From: Fodinibius salicampi
GTDB taxonomy: Bacteria; Bacteroidota; Rhodothermia; Balneolales; Balneolaceae
Direction of reading: 5' to 3'
NCBI RefSeq assembly: GCF_039545095.1
Contig: NZ_BAABRS010000001.1
Location: 558,001-622,000, forward strand
Length of the DNA: 64,000 nt
Below, in pieces: positions 1-9,973 of the stretch (position 1 is its first letter; every line of letters begins with the position of its first letter). The notes beneath the pieces are model-generated. The model did not search any database. It worked only from the letters and a program-made list of their open reading frames with translations, and had not been told where the DNA came from. The translations under genes were made by a program, and so were the position numbers.

Positions 1-2
1 AG

Positions 3-545
3 AATGTACACCTGAATATTGAAAGACCCAGAAGATTTGTTTTTATAGGGCGCTACGAAAAACGAAAGGGAATAGATTTACTAAATAATGTGATCGAAAA
101 AAATTACTCTGGAGATTTTTACTTTGATTTTATTGGCCCTATACCTGAGGAGAAAAGGGTTGACTTTCCTAATGTATATTATCACGGAGCCATTTATGAG
201 GAAAATAGAATTATTAAAATACTCAATCAGGGAGATGTACTTTTTTGTCCAAGCTATTCGGAGGGTATGCCTACGGTTATTTTAGAAGCAATGTCCCGGG
301 GACTGGCAGTGGTGGCCACTGATGTTGGGGCCGTCAACTGTTTAGTTTCTTCGCAAACCGGTTGGCTTATAGAACCTGGTGATCAGGAATTGCTGGATAA
401 AACGTTTAAAGAATGTATCAATATAGGTGAAGAGGAACTTATAGATAAAAAAAGAGCGGCCCATCAACTTATAAAAGAGGAGTATACTTGGACTAATATT
501 GCCAAAATAAATAAACAGGCTATACTTTCGGCTGTGGAGGAATAG
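3..545 (+). CDS. Glycosyltransferase family 4, C-terminal part (truncated by window edge)
   Basis: The frame is open from position 3, so the gene starts outside the window. The first visible residues include FIGRYEKRKGIDLL, the typical start of the GT-B C-terminal Rossmann domain. The nucleotide-sugar binding E-x7-E region follows as SEGMPTVILEAMSRGLAVVA. The C-terminal helix (YTWTNIAKINKQ) is usual for GT4 enzymes. It would transfer a sugar from a nucleotide donor to the growing repeat unit at the cytoplasmic membrane. Donor and acceptor cannot be read from sequence. A 142-bp gap separates it from the polymerase-like gene downstream. The family call is firm; the N-terminal acceptor domain is not visible. 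Confidence 0.85.
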   Translation, partial: NVHLNIERPRRFVFIGRYEKRKGIDLLNNVIEKNYSGDFYFDFIGPIPEEKRVDFPNVYYHGAIYEENRIIKILNQGDVLFCPSYSEGMPTVILEAMSRGLAVVATDVGAVNCLVSSQTGWLIEPGDQELLDKTFKECINIGEEELIDKKRAAHQLIKEEYTWTNIAKINKQAILSAVEE

Positions 546-687
546 ATGCAATCGGATATTCTTATCTGGTTAAGGCACTGAAATTTAAAGAAATCCTAAT
601 CTCTGAATAGTAAATAAACTCCCGGAATTTGATTATTATTCTAATAGGGGTTAATACTGACGGAGTTATATTTAAACAACCATTTGA

Positions 688-1992
688 ATGAATCGCAAGA
701 GTGCTTTAACATCTCTATTTGGAAATCAGACATTAGTAGCTTGCTTACTGATCTGGTTGGGTTCAAGCATTATACTGGGTGGACTATCTCCCGTCATTGT
801 CATTGCTACAGCTCTATTATTGGCTTTTAAAAGAAGGTACCTGGAACTTTTTATAGGATTTGCCTTTTTGCTTTTTGTGGCCGACAGCCGACAGGATATA
901 TTTGTTTTTGCCAAGAATTCACGCGATGTCTACGCGGTAATCATGACGCTTTGCATTGTTTTTGATAAACAATTTCCAATTTACAGGAAATTTTATAACT
1001 ACTTTTTGCCTTTTTTCCTGATTGCGGTATTGGCCTTATTTTTTAGCCCTACAATTGTACTGGGAGGCTTAAAAACTATTTCTTACCTACTAATTATCCT
1101 GATTGTTCCGAATTTCGTTATTCATATTTATGAATTATATGGCAGTATCTTTTTTAAGCAGCTTCTCTCATTGGGATTTGTCATATTAACTATTGGTATA
1201 ATTCTTTCATTTGTTAATCCCGGATTCGTTCACTTGGGAGGACGATATAATGGATTGCTAGGTAATCCAAATGGTATGGGATTATTTGTTTTACTTATTA
1301 CTATCTTATTTGAGGTATTATATACAAATAACAAGGATGAGTTCATTAGTCAGGGGAGAATTTTTTTTCTAGGAGTCGCGTTTATATCCATTATACTTTC
1401 CGGTTCCAGAACGGCGTTAATGGGGCTGGCAATATTTTTTGTGTTGCGCTATACGATAAGAGTTTCCCGGGCTCTGACATTTGTTTCTTTGATATTGGCA
1501 GTAGCTTTTATTCCGCTAATAATGCAGTATTTACCGCTTATTATACAGGAACTAGGATTAGCAGAATTTGCCCGTTTAGATTCATTACAGGATATGTCCG
1601 GAAGAGCCGTGGCTTTTGAGTTTTCTTGGGCACAGATACAAAATAATTTTTGGATGGGGAAAGGATTTGGTTATTCCGAATTTCTCTTTAGTCAGTGGAA
1701 GGAATATCTAAGTGACCTCGGTCACCAAGGAGGGACCCATAATACCTATCTCACGGTTTGGTTGGATACTGGATTATTTGGAGTCCTTTGTTTTGTTGGA
1801 GCATGGATAGGTATTTTCAAAAAGGCCTTTAGTGTGTCAAGTTTAGCTCTACCTGTGGGATGTACTGTTATTTTTACTACAATTTTTGAATCCTGGCTCT
1901 CTGCTTCTTTAAATGCATTTACCATCATTTTATTAATTATAGTCACAATACTGACGATACCTCATTTAACTAATGAATTTGAATACGAATAG
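688..1992 (+). CDS. O-antigen polymerase/ligase family membrane protein (Wzy_C-like)
   Basis: A 434-residue polytopic membrane protein with about eleven hydrophobic segments. The Wzy_C hallmarks are visible: GNPNGMGLF near residue 200, SGSRTALMGL near 245, and a large loop around residues 300-355 with GRAVAFEF, GKGFGYSE and a GGTHNTYLT motif. Such proteins polymerise or ligate lipid-linked repeat units on the periplasmic face. Because it sits among glycosyltransferases and no other polymerase lies in the first 42 kb, a Wzy-type polymerase is the likelier role, but ligase function cannot be excluded. Its stop overlaps the next start by 20 bp, so the two are probably translationally coupled. 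Confidence 0.85.
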   Translation: MNRKSALTSLFGNQTLVACLLIWLGSSIILGGLSPVIVIATALLLAFKRRYLELFIGFAFLLFVADSRQDIFVFAKNSRDVYAVIMTLCIVFDKQFPIYRKFYNYFLPFFLIAVLALFFSPTIVLGGLKTISYLLIILIVPNFVIHIYELYGSIFFKQLLSLGFVILTIGIILSFVNPGFVHLGGRYNGLLGNPNGMGLFVLLITILFEVLYTNNKDEFISQGRIFFLGVAFISIILSGSRTALMGLAIFFVLRYTIRVSRALTFVSLILAVAFIPLIMQYLPLIIQELGLAEFARLDSLQDMSGRAVAFEFSWAQIQNNFWMGKGFGYSEFLFSQWKEYLSDLGHQGGTHNTYLTVWLDTGLFGVLCFVGAWIGIFKKAFSVSSLALPVGCTVIFTTIFESWLSASLNAFTIILLIIVTILTIPHLTNEFEYE

Positions 1993-3061
1993 TAGTAAGA
2001 AGATACTTTTTTTATACGCTGAGCTGGCGCAGTATTTTATTTCATGCGTCAATAGTTTGAAAGAAAATTATGATGTTGAAATTCATATCGTACGTTGGGA
2101 AGTGAACGAGCATGCCCCCTTTAATTTTCATGTCACGGATGGAATTATAATAGATAATCGGGGTAATTTTAATCGTTCTTCGTTGTTGGATTTAGCACTA
2201 AATTTCGATCCGGATCTTATTTTTTGCAGTGGATGGATGGATAAGGATTATCTAAAAGTCTGCAAAGAGTTTCGGGATAAAATTCCAATAGTAGTGGGTA
2301 TGGATAATCAGTGGGACGGGGGGATAAAACAGCAACTTGCAAGACTAGTCAGCGATTGGACTGTGCAGAAGTGGTTCAGTCATGCCTGGGTTGCAGGGGG
2401 ACCGCAAAAAGAATATGCCCTTAAGTTGGGATTTGATGAATCTCATATTCTGGAGGGGGTATACTCTGCTGATTATACTTATTTTGCAGAGCAATTTGGA
2501 AATACGATTGCATCAAAAGAAAATGAGCTGCCCCATCGGTTTTTGTATGTGGGGAGATATATTGAAAGAAAAGGAATTGAGGATCTATGGGAAGCTTTTT
2601 CCAAGCTTTGTGAGGAAACGGAAACTGACTGGGAACTGTGGTGTTGCGGCACCGGACCATTAGAAGAGGCGGCAGCTCAGCATCCTCAGATCAAACACTG
2701 TGGCTTTGTTCAACCCAAGGAAATGGAGAAGGTGATTACCGAAACGTCTGTGTTTGTTTTGCCATCCCATAAAGAGCCTTGGGGAGTAGTTGTTCACGAG
2801 TTTGCAGCCGCAGGATATTCCCTAATCTGTAGTGATCAAATAGGGGCCGCAACCCAATTTTTAGAAGAAGGGGAAAATGGCTACCACTTTGAGGCAAGAA
2901 ATTCAGAAAATCTAAAAGAACAGATGAAAAAGATTATTAGTAAGTCGGATGAAGCTCTTGTAAAGATGGGGAAAAAGAGTTTTGAAATTGCCTCAAGGAA
3001 TACACCAAGCATTTGGGCGAATAAATTGATGGATATCACTAAAGAAATTGAGAGAGAATAA
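1973..3061 (+). CDS. Glycosyltransferase family 4
   Basis: A 362-residue GT-B fold protein. The C-terminal domain has FLYVGRYIERKGIEDLW near residue 190, a CCGTGPLEEA turn, and the donor-binding segment KEPWGVVVHEFAAAGYSLI. The ATG lies 20 bp inside the preceding polymerase gene, and asnB starts 6 bp after its stop, so it belongs to the same operon. It probably adds one sugar of the repeat unit from a nucleotide-sugar donor at the inner membrane. The N-terminal half has a short domain with DPDLIFCSGW and VGMDNQW but nothing that fixes the substrate. Confidence 0.85.
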   Translation: MNLNTNSSKKILFLYAELAQYFISCVNSLKENYDVEIHIVRWEVNEHAPFNFHVTDGIIIDNRGNFNRSSLLDLALNFDPDLIFCSGWMDKDYLKVCKEFRDKIPIVVGMDNQWDGGIKQQLARLVSDWTVQKWFSHAWVAGGPQKEYALKLGFDESHILEGVYSADYTYFAEQFGNTIASKENELPHRFLYVGRYIERKGIEDLWEAFSKLCEETETDWELWCCGTGPLEEAAAQHPQIKHCGFVQPKEMEKVITETSVFVLPSHKEPWGVVVHEFAAAGYSLICSDQIGAATQFLEEGENGYHFEARNSENLKEQMKKIISKSDEALVKMGKKSFEIASRNTPSIWANKLMDITKEIERE

Positions 3062-3066
3062 ATAAG

Positions 3067-4938
3067 ATGTGTGGAATAAACGGCATATTTGGACTTGAAG
3101 ATCAAAATCAACTCGACAAAACGATTGTCTCTATGAATCGGTGCATTGAGCATCGAGGTCCCGATGACACAGGAACTTTTTGTGATCATCAATTGGCGAT
3201 GGGGCACCAGCGCTTATCTATTCTGGATTTATCAGAGGCAGGACATCAGCCTATGAAAAGTTTTGATGGTCGGTATGTCATCGTTTTTAATGGTGAGATA
3301 TATAACTACAGGGAATTAAAAGGTGAACTGATTAAATATCCATATACCTCCACAACCGATACCGAAGTAATATTAGCTGCTTATATGAAGTGGGGCAAGC
3401 GTTGTGTGGAAATGTTAAATGGGATGTTTGCATTTGCCATATGGGATACCAATCAAAAAGAATTGTTCATCGCCCGGGACCGGTTGGGTATTAAACCACT
3501 TTACTATTATAAAAATGAAAATCTGTTTCTTTTTTCATCTGAAGTAAGAGCTCTCTTGGAAAGTGGACTCATTCCCCAAAATATCAATCGATCAGCATTG
3601 GTGGACTATCTGAAATACCAGACGGTTCATGCCCCGGAAACAATGGTTAGCAATGTTAAAATGTTGATGCCCGGTCATTATATGACCGTAACAGAAGATC
3701 AAACAACTGTAAGGAAATACTGGAGTTTAAGTGATCATGTTCAACCGAACGATAATAACGAAGGTTATGCCCAGATAAAGCAGGTCGTAAGAAAAAAACT
3801 GGAGAAAGCGGTTGAGCGACGAATGATTGCGGACGTACCGATCGGTGCATTTTTGTCTGGGGGTATAGATTCCAGTGCCATTGTTGCATTAATGAGTCAG
3901 ATAAGCCCGGGAAATGTCAAAACATTTTCGGTTACTTTTGATGAGAGTAGATACAGTGAAGCTCCATACGCTCGAATGATAGCTGAAAAATTTGAAACAG
4001 ATCATACTGAAATCCGGCTTACCCCGGATGATTTCCTCAATATTCTTCCTGAAGCATTGGGGGCTATGGACCATCCGAGCGGAGATGGTCCTAATACATA
4101 CCTGGTTTCAAAAGTAACACGGGAGGCGGGAGTTAAGGTTGCTCTTTCTGGGCTGGGAGGAGATGAATTGTTTGCCGGTTATCGGGTATTTAGTCAGTCA
4201 GCCAGATTGGAAAAATATCGATGGTTTGCCGATCTGCCTCAAGGCTTAAGAACATGGGTGGCTAATATCGTTCAAGGAGTAGGACAACGTACAGCAACGG
4301 ATAAAATATCGGCACTGTTTAAGCAACCCAGTTGGGACCTCCAGCATTCTTATCCTTTATCGCGACAGGCCTATATGAATCACGAAGTCCAAAAATTGCT
4401 AACACTGAATGGAGAAGTAGCTGAAAACAAGGTTCAGAAAATTGTTCAAAGTATTATTGAGACTACAAATTCATCGAATTTACTCAGCAGAGTTTCTTGT
4501 TCTGAGATAGAAACCTATATGCAAAATACCTTGCTTCGAGATACTGACCAGATGAGTATGGCTTCGGCTCTTGAAGTACGGGTCCCTTTTTTGGATCACG
4601 AACTGGTAGAATATCTTTTATCACTTTCAGATAGTGCTAAATATCCTTCTTCACCTAAAAAGCTATTGGTAGATGCACTTCATCCATTGCTACCGGATGA
4701 AATAGTGAATAGGAAGAAGATGGGTTTTACCTTCCCTTGGGATGTATGGATGAGAAATGAGTTGAGAGAACAAACAACATCAAGCCTCAAAAACCTTGCA
4801 GACCGGTCATTCTTTGATGCAGACTCAGTCATGAATATGTGGAATAGGTTCCTGGAAAATGATAAACGTATTAATTGGGCCAGAATATGGATTTTAGTAG
4901 TTCTGGAGCAGTGGCTGGAAACTAATAATATTAATTAG
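3067..4938 (+). CDS. asnB: Asparagine synthase (glutamine-hydrolysing) family amidotransferase
   Basis: A 623-residue protein with both AsnB domains. After the initiator Met comes the catalytic Cys2 of the class II glutaminase (MCGINGIFG), with HRGPDD and GHQRLSILDLS in the expected places. The PP-loop ATP pyrophosphatase motif LSGGIDSS lies near residue 262, and SGLGGDELFAGY near 360. Family members make asparagine from aspartate, but paralogues inside polysaccharide loci can amidate uronic acids. Its place between two glycosyltransferases suggests such a tailoring role (inference). The length is normal and no key residue is missing. RBS-like purines (GAGAGAATAA) precede the ATG. Confidence 0.92.
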   Translation: MCGINGIFGLEDQNQLDKTIVSMNRCIEHRGPDDTGTFCDHQLAMGHQRLSILDLSEAGHQPMKSFDGRYVIVFNGEIYNYRELKGELIKYPYTSTTDTEVILAAYMKWGKRCVEMLNGMFAFAIWDTNQKELFIARDRLGIKPLYYYKNENLFLFSSEVRALLESGLIPQNINRSALVDYLKYQTVHAPETMVSNVKMLMPGHYMTVTEDQTTVRKYWSLSDHVQPNDNNEGYAQIKQVVRKKLEKAVERRMIADVPIGAFLSGGIDSSAIVALMSQISPGNVKTFSVTFDESRYSEAPYARMIAEKFETDHTEIRLTPDDFLNILPEALGAMDHPSGDGPNTYLVSKVTREAGVKVALSGLGGDELFAGYRVFSQSARLEKYRWFADLPQGLRTWVANIVQGVGQRTATDKISALFKQPSWDLQHSYPLSRQAYMNHEVQKLLTLNGEVAENKVQKIVQSIIETTNSSNLLSRVSCSEIETYMQNTLLRDTDQMSMASALEVRVPFLDHELVEYLLSLSDSAKYPSSPKKLLVDALHPLLPDEIVNRKKMGFTFPWDVWMRNELREQTTSSLKNLADRSFFDADSVMNMWNRFLENDKRINWARIWILVVLEQWLETNNIN

Positions 4939-4996
4939 TTTTGCCGTACTTAAAATTAAAAAGATCATCTAAAGCAGGTTATACGATATTATTAAA

Positions 4997-6151
4997 ATGA
5001 TTAGAGTCGGGATTGATGCTTCAAATATTATTAGTGGTGGTGGATTAACTCATCTTGTTGAAATTTTGAATAATGTTCAAATTGACAAGGTAGGGATAGA
5101 TTCCATAGAAGTTTGGGCATCGCAAAATACTTTATCTTTCTTGCCTGAAAAGGAGGGAGTTGTCTTAAGGCATCATCCCTGGTTGGATCAAAATTTACTG
5201 AAAAGAGGTCTCTGGCAACGATTTAAGTTAACTGCTGTAGCAAGGGATCATTATGACTTATTATTTGTACCGGGAGGGAGTTACCTGGGATCTTTTCGTC
5301 CTTTTGTAACGATGAACCGCAACCTGCAGCCATTTGATCAGGATGCAATAGATCGGTATTCCTGGTCTCCACAGAAATTGCGTATACAGTTGCTTAGTGT
5401 CATCCAGAAGTACACCTATAAACAGGCTGAGGGAGTGATCTTTCTGTCGGATGAAGCCCGTAAAATAACATTAGAAAATTTAGATCGGGTATCATTTGAT
5501 ACCCGGATAGTTCCTCACGGGATTGCACAAAAGTTTTTTAAAAAACCCAGGATACAAAAACCGATTGGGGAGTATTCGTTTACATCTCCGATGAGATTAT
5601 TATATGTATCTACCATTAATCTCTATAAACACCAGTGGAATGTTATTGAGACCGTTGCTCATCTTAGAGAAAAAGGATATCCAGTGGTATTAGATCTTAT
5701 TGGGAATATTAAAAACAAGCAGGCTGGAAAAAGATTCTGGGATGCGGTAAAAAAATATGATCCCAATAATGAATTTATTTTCTATCATGGTAGCAGAGAT
5801 CAAGATCAATTGATAAAAGACTATCATAATGCAGATATTGCTGTTTTTGCTTCCTCTTGTGAAACGTTTGGACAGATTCTCCTGGAATCTATGGCAAGTG
5901 GCCTGCCGGTCGCCTGTGCCGACCGTAGTGCAATGCCTGAAATTCTGCAGGAAAGCGGAGTATATTTTGATCCGGAGAATGTATCTTCGCTGATAGATGC
6001 GTTGGAAAAATATATTGGTGACACAGAATTAAGAAATAAAATGGCTCATTCTGCCTATAAAAGAGCCCGGAATTTTTCATGGGATAAATGTGCAGAGGAT
6101 ACCTTCAGCTATTTATCTCAAATAACAAAACAATATTATAGTACGAATTAA
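4997..6151 (+). CDS. Glycosyltransferase family 4
   Basis: A 384-residue GT-B enzyme. The N-terminal glycine loop reads DASNIISGGGLTH, the interdomain region has RLLYVSTINLYKHQWNVIE, and the C-terminal E-x7-E region is CETFGQILLESMASGLPVA. These mark a retaining GT4 enzyme. It lies 58 bp after asnB and ends 2 bp before the next start, consistent with one operon. The donor sugar is unknown; the role in repeat-unit assembly is inferred from context. Confidence 0.87.
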   Translation: MIRVGIDASNIISGGGLTHLVEILNNVQIDKVGIDSIEVWASQNTLSFLPEKEGVVLRHHPWLDQNLLKRGLWQRFKLTAVARDHYDLLFVPGGSYLGSFRPFVTMNRNLQPFDQDAIDRYSWSPQKLRIQLLSVIQKYTYKQAEGVIFLSDEARKITLENLDRVSFDTRIVPHGIAQKFFKKPRIQKPIGEYSFTSPMRLLYVSTINLYKHQWNVIETVAHLREKGYPVVLDLIGNIKNKQAGKRFWDAVKKYDPNNEFIFYHGSRDQDQLIKDYHNADIAVFASSCETFGQILLESMASGLPVACADRSAMPEILQESGVYFDPENVSSLIDALEKYIGDTELRNKMAHSAYKRARNFSWDKCAEDTFSYLSQITKQYYSTN

Positions 6152-6153
6152 TT

Positions 6154-8292
6154 ATGCTTCAAATCATTCAGGATCTAAAAAACGGGGACACAACCCTTGA
6201 AAAAGTACCCGTACCAAAAGTCAAAGAGGGAGAAGTGCTCATTCGCTCCCATTCCAGTCTTGTTTCACTGGGAACGGAACGAATGGTAGTAGAATTTGGC
6301 AAAGCGGGGTTATTGGGCAAGGTACGCCAACAGCCGGAGCGTGTGAAGGAAGTGTTGGCAAAGATGAAAACCGATGGTATTATGCCGACAATTGAGGCAG
6401 TTCGGCGTAAGTTAGATATGCCTATCTCTCTTGGATATAGCAATGCTGGCACTGTTGTGGAAGTCGGGAATAATGTTTCCAGTTTGAAGGTAGGGGACCG
6501 GGTCGTCTCTAATGGATGCCATGCAGAATATGTAAGAGTTCCTGAAAATCTGGTTGCCAAGATCCCGGATTCTGTAACTTTTGAGGAGGCTTCTTTTACC
6601 GTTGTGGGAGCAATCGCTTTGCAGGGAATACGCTTGGCGGATCCAACCTTTGGGGAAACGGTGGTAGTGATGGGGCTTGGACTTATCGGTTTATTGGCTG
6701 CGCAGCTGCTCAAAGCAAATGGTTGTAAGGTCATTGGCGTGGATCTTGATACGTCAAAGCTGGATATTGCTGAACAATTAGGTATTGAAACTATCAATGC
6801 TTCTACCAATGATCCGGTTAAAGGTGTTAAACAGTTAACAAATGGGATAGGAGTGGATGCAGTTATAATAGCAGCATCTTCTCAGTCAGATGAAGTAATC
6901 AGTCAGAGTGCCAAGATGAGTCGCAAACGGGGACGCATCGTCTTGGTTGGGGTTGTAGGACTCGATATCAATCGTTCTGATTTCTTTGAAAAAGAGCTCA
7001 CTTTCCAGGTTTCCTGTTCTTACGGTCCGGGACGTTATGATCCGGAGTATGAAGAAAAGGGGCATGACTACCCATTGCCTTATGTGAGGTGGACAGAGCA
7101 ACGAAATTTTGAAGCCGTGCTGGAAGCGATTCGATCTGACCAGCTCAATGTAAATCCGCTGATTACCGAAAAGGTTGCTTTAGAAGATATCAGTCAGATT
7201 TATGGGGAAATGTCCGATTCAGACAGTATTGCCTCATTGATTACCTATCCCCAAAAAGAAGACAGTAACTCGAAACCGAATCGATCGGTTCATATTAGTG
7301 ATGAAACGTTAGAAGAAGTCACGGAAGGAATAGCTATAGTTGGAGCAGGAAATTTTACACAATCTACGATCCTCCCGTCGCTTCAAAACGGAGCCTTTCC
7401 GATTAAATATATTGTTAGCTCACAGGGGCTTTCTTCCACCCAGATGGCCAAGAAGTTTAATATAGAACAAAGCACTACTGATTTTAATAAAGTGCTGGAA
7501 GATCCCTCTGTTCAGGGCGTACTGATAACAACGCGACATAATCAGCATGCCCCGATGGTTATTAAGGCTCTTAATGCCGGCAAGCATGTATTTGTAGAAA
7601 AGCCGTTAGCGTTAAATAACGATGAGTTAGAAGAAATTATCGAAGCCAAAGAAGCTTCCGGAAAGAGTGTTTCCGTGGGATTCAACCGCCGGTTTTCTCC
7701 CCATACGCGTAAAATGAAAGAACTGATTGGGAATGATCCTACTGAAATGAATATAGTGGCAACAATGAATGCAGGATTCATACCAGAGGATTCCTGGGTA
7801 CAGGATCCGGATATAGGAGGTGGACGTATCGTCGGTGAAGCCTGTCACTACGTTGATCTCATCCAGTACTTAACCGGATCGCTGGTTGAGTCCGTTTATA
7901 TGCAGGGGATGGGACAAAATCCCAAATCTACTACCGATAATGCTTCTATTCTTTTGAAGATGGAAAACGGTTCTACCGGGGTGATCAATTATTTTTCCAA
8001 TGGAAATAAATCATATTCAAAAGAACGTATAGAAGTCTTTTACCAAGGTAAAAATTTGATATTAGACAACTTCAGAAAGCTTTATGGTTATGGTTACGGG
8101 GGATTAATCACCAACAGGCTCCTGAAAACAAAACAGGACAAGGGACATAAAGAGCAGTTCGAACGATTAGCTCAGAGTTGGAAAGAGGGGGGGAGCGTTC
8201 TGATTCCCTTTAATGAAATTGTAAATACAACGCGGAGTACCTTTGCGACAATACAGTCCTTGAAAACCCAACAAAAAACAGAAGTGAAATAG
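6154..8292 (+). CDS. Bi-domain oxidoreductase: zinc-type alcohol dehydrogenase fused to Gfo/Idh/MocA domain
   Basis: The 712-residue protein joins two redox enzymes. Residues 1-360 are a medium-chain dehydrogenase: GroES-like part, then a Rossmann motif GLGLIGLLAAQ near residue 173. Residues about 390-700 are a Gfo/Idh/MocA oxidoreductase with AIVGAGNFTQ near 395, the catalytic-type EKPLALNNDE near 482 and GEACHYVDLIQYL. Such fusions recur next to heparinase II/III-like genes in polysaccharide loci, as here (70 bp downstream). It may oxidise or epimerise a nucleotide-linked or lipid-linked sugar; the substrate is unknown. No linker stop or frameshift is seen. Confidence 0.88.
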   Translation: MLQIIQDLKNGDTTLEKVPVPKVKEGEVLIRSHSSLVSLGTERMVVEFGKAGLLGKVRQQPERVKEVLAKMKTDGIMPTIEAVRRKLDMPISLGYSNAGTVVEVGNNVSSLKVGDRVVSNGCHAEYVRVPENLVAKIPDSVTFEEASFTVVGAIALQGIRLADPTFGETVVVMGLGLIGLLAAQLLKANGCKVIGVDLDTSKLDIAEQLGIETINASTNDPVKGVKQLTNGIGVDAVIIAASSQSDEVISQSAKMSRKRGRIVLVGVVGLDINRSDFFEKELTFQVSCSYGPGRYDPEYEEKGHDYPLPYVRWTEQRNFEAVLEAIRSDQLNVNPLITEKVALEDISQIYGEMSDSDSIASLITYPQKEDSNSKPNRSVHISDETLEEVTEGIAIVGAGNFTQSTILPSLQNGAFPIKYIVSSQGLSSTQMAKKFNIEQSTTDFNKVLEDPSVQGVLITTRHNQHAPMVIKALNAGKHVFVEKPLALNNDELEEIIEAKEASGKSVSVGFNRRFSPHTRKMKELIGNDPTEMNIVATMNAGFIPEDSWVQDPDIGGGRIVGEACHYVDLIQYLTGSLVESVYMQGMGQNPKSTTDNASILLKMENGSTGVINYFSNGNKSYSKERIEVFYQGKNLILDNFRKLYGYGYGGLITNRLLKTKQDKGHKEQFERLAQSWKEGGSVLIPFNEIVNTTRSTFATIQSLKTQQKTEVK

Positions 8293-8362
8293 GGGGTTAT
8301 ATGTTAAAAAATTATCCTTGGCTTGATATTAAGTTGTTAGGGCAATTGTTATAGAGTATAAT

Positions 8363-9973
8363 ATGTTAGAGAATATAAAAAGGTATTACCATACCATTAA
8401 GCATTTAAAGCTGAGACAGCTGGTATATGGTATCTATTATCGATTTCGAAATCTTTTTCTCCCGTTTAAGTTCGATGATTCGGCAATTCCCGCCAAAACG
8501 AATAACCTCAAATTTCAAGACTTTGTTGCTCATCCTACAAGCTTACTCTCGGAAAGAACCTTCAAATTTTTGAATAAGAAACACCAATTCAAAGAGTCCG
8601 TTGATTGGAATTTTCAAAAGTATGGGAAGCTGTGGACCTATCATTTGACTTACTTCGATTTCCTGCATCAGCACAACATGAATAGAATTGAAGGAGTGAA
8701 GTTGATTAAGGATTTTATTCGAAATCAAGAGACTATTCAAGATGGTATGGAACCTTATCCGATATCACTGAGGGGCGTAAATTGGATTAAATTTTTAAGT
8801 AAACATCAGGTACAGGATTCAGAGGTAAATAAATCGCTGTTTAATCAGTATCAGCTACTTGGTCAAAGAATAGAATATCATTTGATGGGTAACCATCTGT
8901 TGGAAAATGGAATCTCTCTTCTTTTCGGGGCTTTTTATTTTGGGGATCCCGATTTCTTAAAAAGGAGTAAGCAAATTTTGAACGAAGAGCTTGAGGAGCA
9001 GGTATTGGCTGATGGAGCACATTTTGAACGATCTCCCATGTATCATTTAATTCTGTTACACAGGCTCCTGGATGGCTTTAATTTGGTATCCAACAATAAA
9101 GATAACGGATCTTATGACACTGAGTTGGAATTGTTATTACTGGACAAAATAAAATTAATGCTGGATTGGTTACTGGAGATACGATTTGATTCAGGCCAAC
9201 TTCCCGCATGCAATGACAGTACAAATAAGTCCCCGATTGATGCAGATGATTTGCTGGAATATGCCAATAGACTTGGATTTAACATCTCTTCTATAACAAA
9301 GAACAATCATCAAAGCACAGGTGAAAGTGGATATCGGATGGTGAAACATTCAAATTATGAACTGTTGATGGATGTTGGGAAGCCCGGTCCCGATTATATT
9401 CCCGGTCACGCTCATTGTGATATATTTTCATTTGTTCTACATATTAATAACGTCCCTTTTGTGGTTGATCCCGGAGTTTCTACCTATGAAGAGAGTGAAA
9501 CCAGAATGAAAGAGCGATCAACCGAGTCTCATAATACCGTCATATTTGATGATGTGGAGCAGAGTGACATATGGAAATCCTTTCGGCTTGGCCAGCGGGC
9601 ACGAGTTGAAATATCAGATGAAAATGAGCAGCTGTTGTCAGGATATCACGATGGCTTTAAAGAAAAGGAAGTTATCCATAAACGGACCTTTCAATGGAAT
9701 TACGACCAGATATTCATTGAAGATATAATGGAAGGGACGAATAACAACAAAGAGTCTAGGGCGTTTTTGCACTTTCATCCCAGCCGTAATGTTGTAGCTG
9801 ATATCGATAATATCACGGTGGATGATAAGGTTACATTTAAATTTGATGGGGCTGCCGGACTACGAGCAGACTATTATCAGTATGCACATGATTTTAATGA
9901 TACCGAGCAGGCGCAGCGCATTGAAATTGTATTTAAAGAGAAACTGGTCACAAGAATAGAGATTTCGGAATGA
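8363..9973 (+). CDS. Heparinase II/III family protein (alginate lyase-like)
   Basis: A 536-residue protein with an (alpha/alpha) toroid N-terminal half (LRGVNWIKFL, GNHLLENGISLLFGAFYF) and a C-terminal heparinase II/III beta-sandwich. The catalytic-type region IPGHAHCDIFSF lies near residue 348, followed by VDPGVSTYEES and SHNTVIFDDVEQS. Known members cleave uronate-containing polysaccharides by beta-elimination. No signal peptide is seen, so a cytoplasmic or inner-membrane-associated role on an intermediate is possible. Its stop overlaps the next start as ATGA (9970-9973), implying translational coupling with the WbuB-like transferase. Confidence 0.87.
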   Translation: MLENIKRYYHTIKHLKLRQLVYGIYYRFRNLFLPFKFDDSAIPAKTNNLKFQDFVAHPTSLLSERTFKFLNKKHQFKESVDWNFQKYGKLWTYHLTYFDFLHQHNMNRIEGVKLIKDFIRNQETIQDGMEPYPISLRGVNWIKFLSKHQVQDSEVNKSLFNQYQLLGQRIEYHLMGNHLLENGISLLFGAFYFGDPDFLKRSKQILNEELEEQVLADGAHFERSPMYHLILLHRLLDGFNLVSNNKDNGSYDTELELLLLDKIKLMLDWLLEIRFDSGQLPACNDSTNKSPIDADDLLEYANRLGFNISSITKNNHQSTGESGYRMVKHSNYELLMDVGKPGPDYIPGHAHCDIFSFVLHINNVPFVVDPGVSTYEESETRMKERSTESHNTVIFDDVEQSDIWKSFRLGQRARVEISDENEQLLSGYHDGFKEKEVIHKRTFQWNYDQIFIEDIMEGTNNNKESRAFLHFHPSRNVVADIDNITVDDKVTFKFDGAAGLRADYYQYAHDFNDTEQAQRIEIVFKEKLVTRIEISE

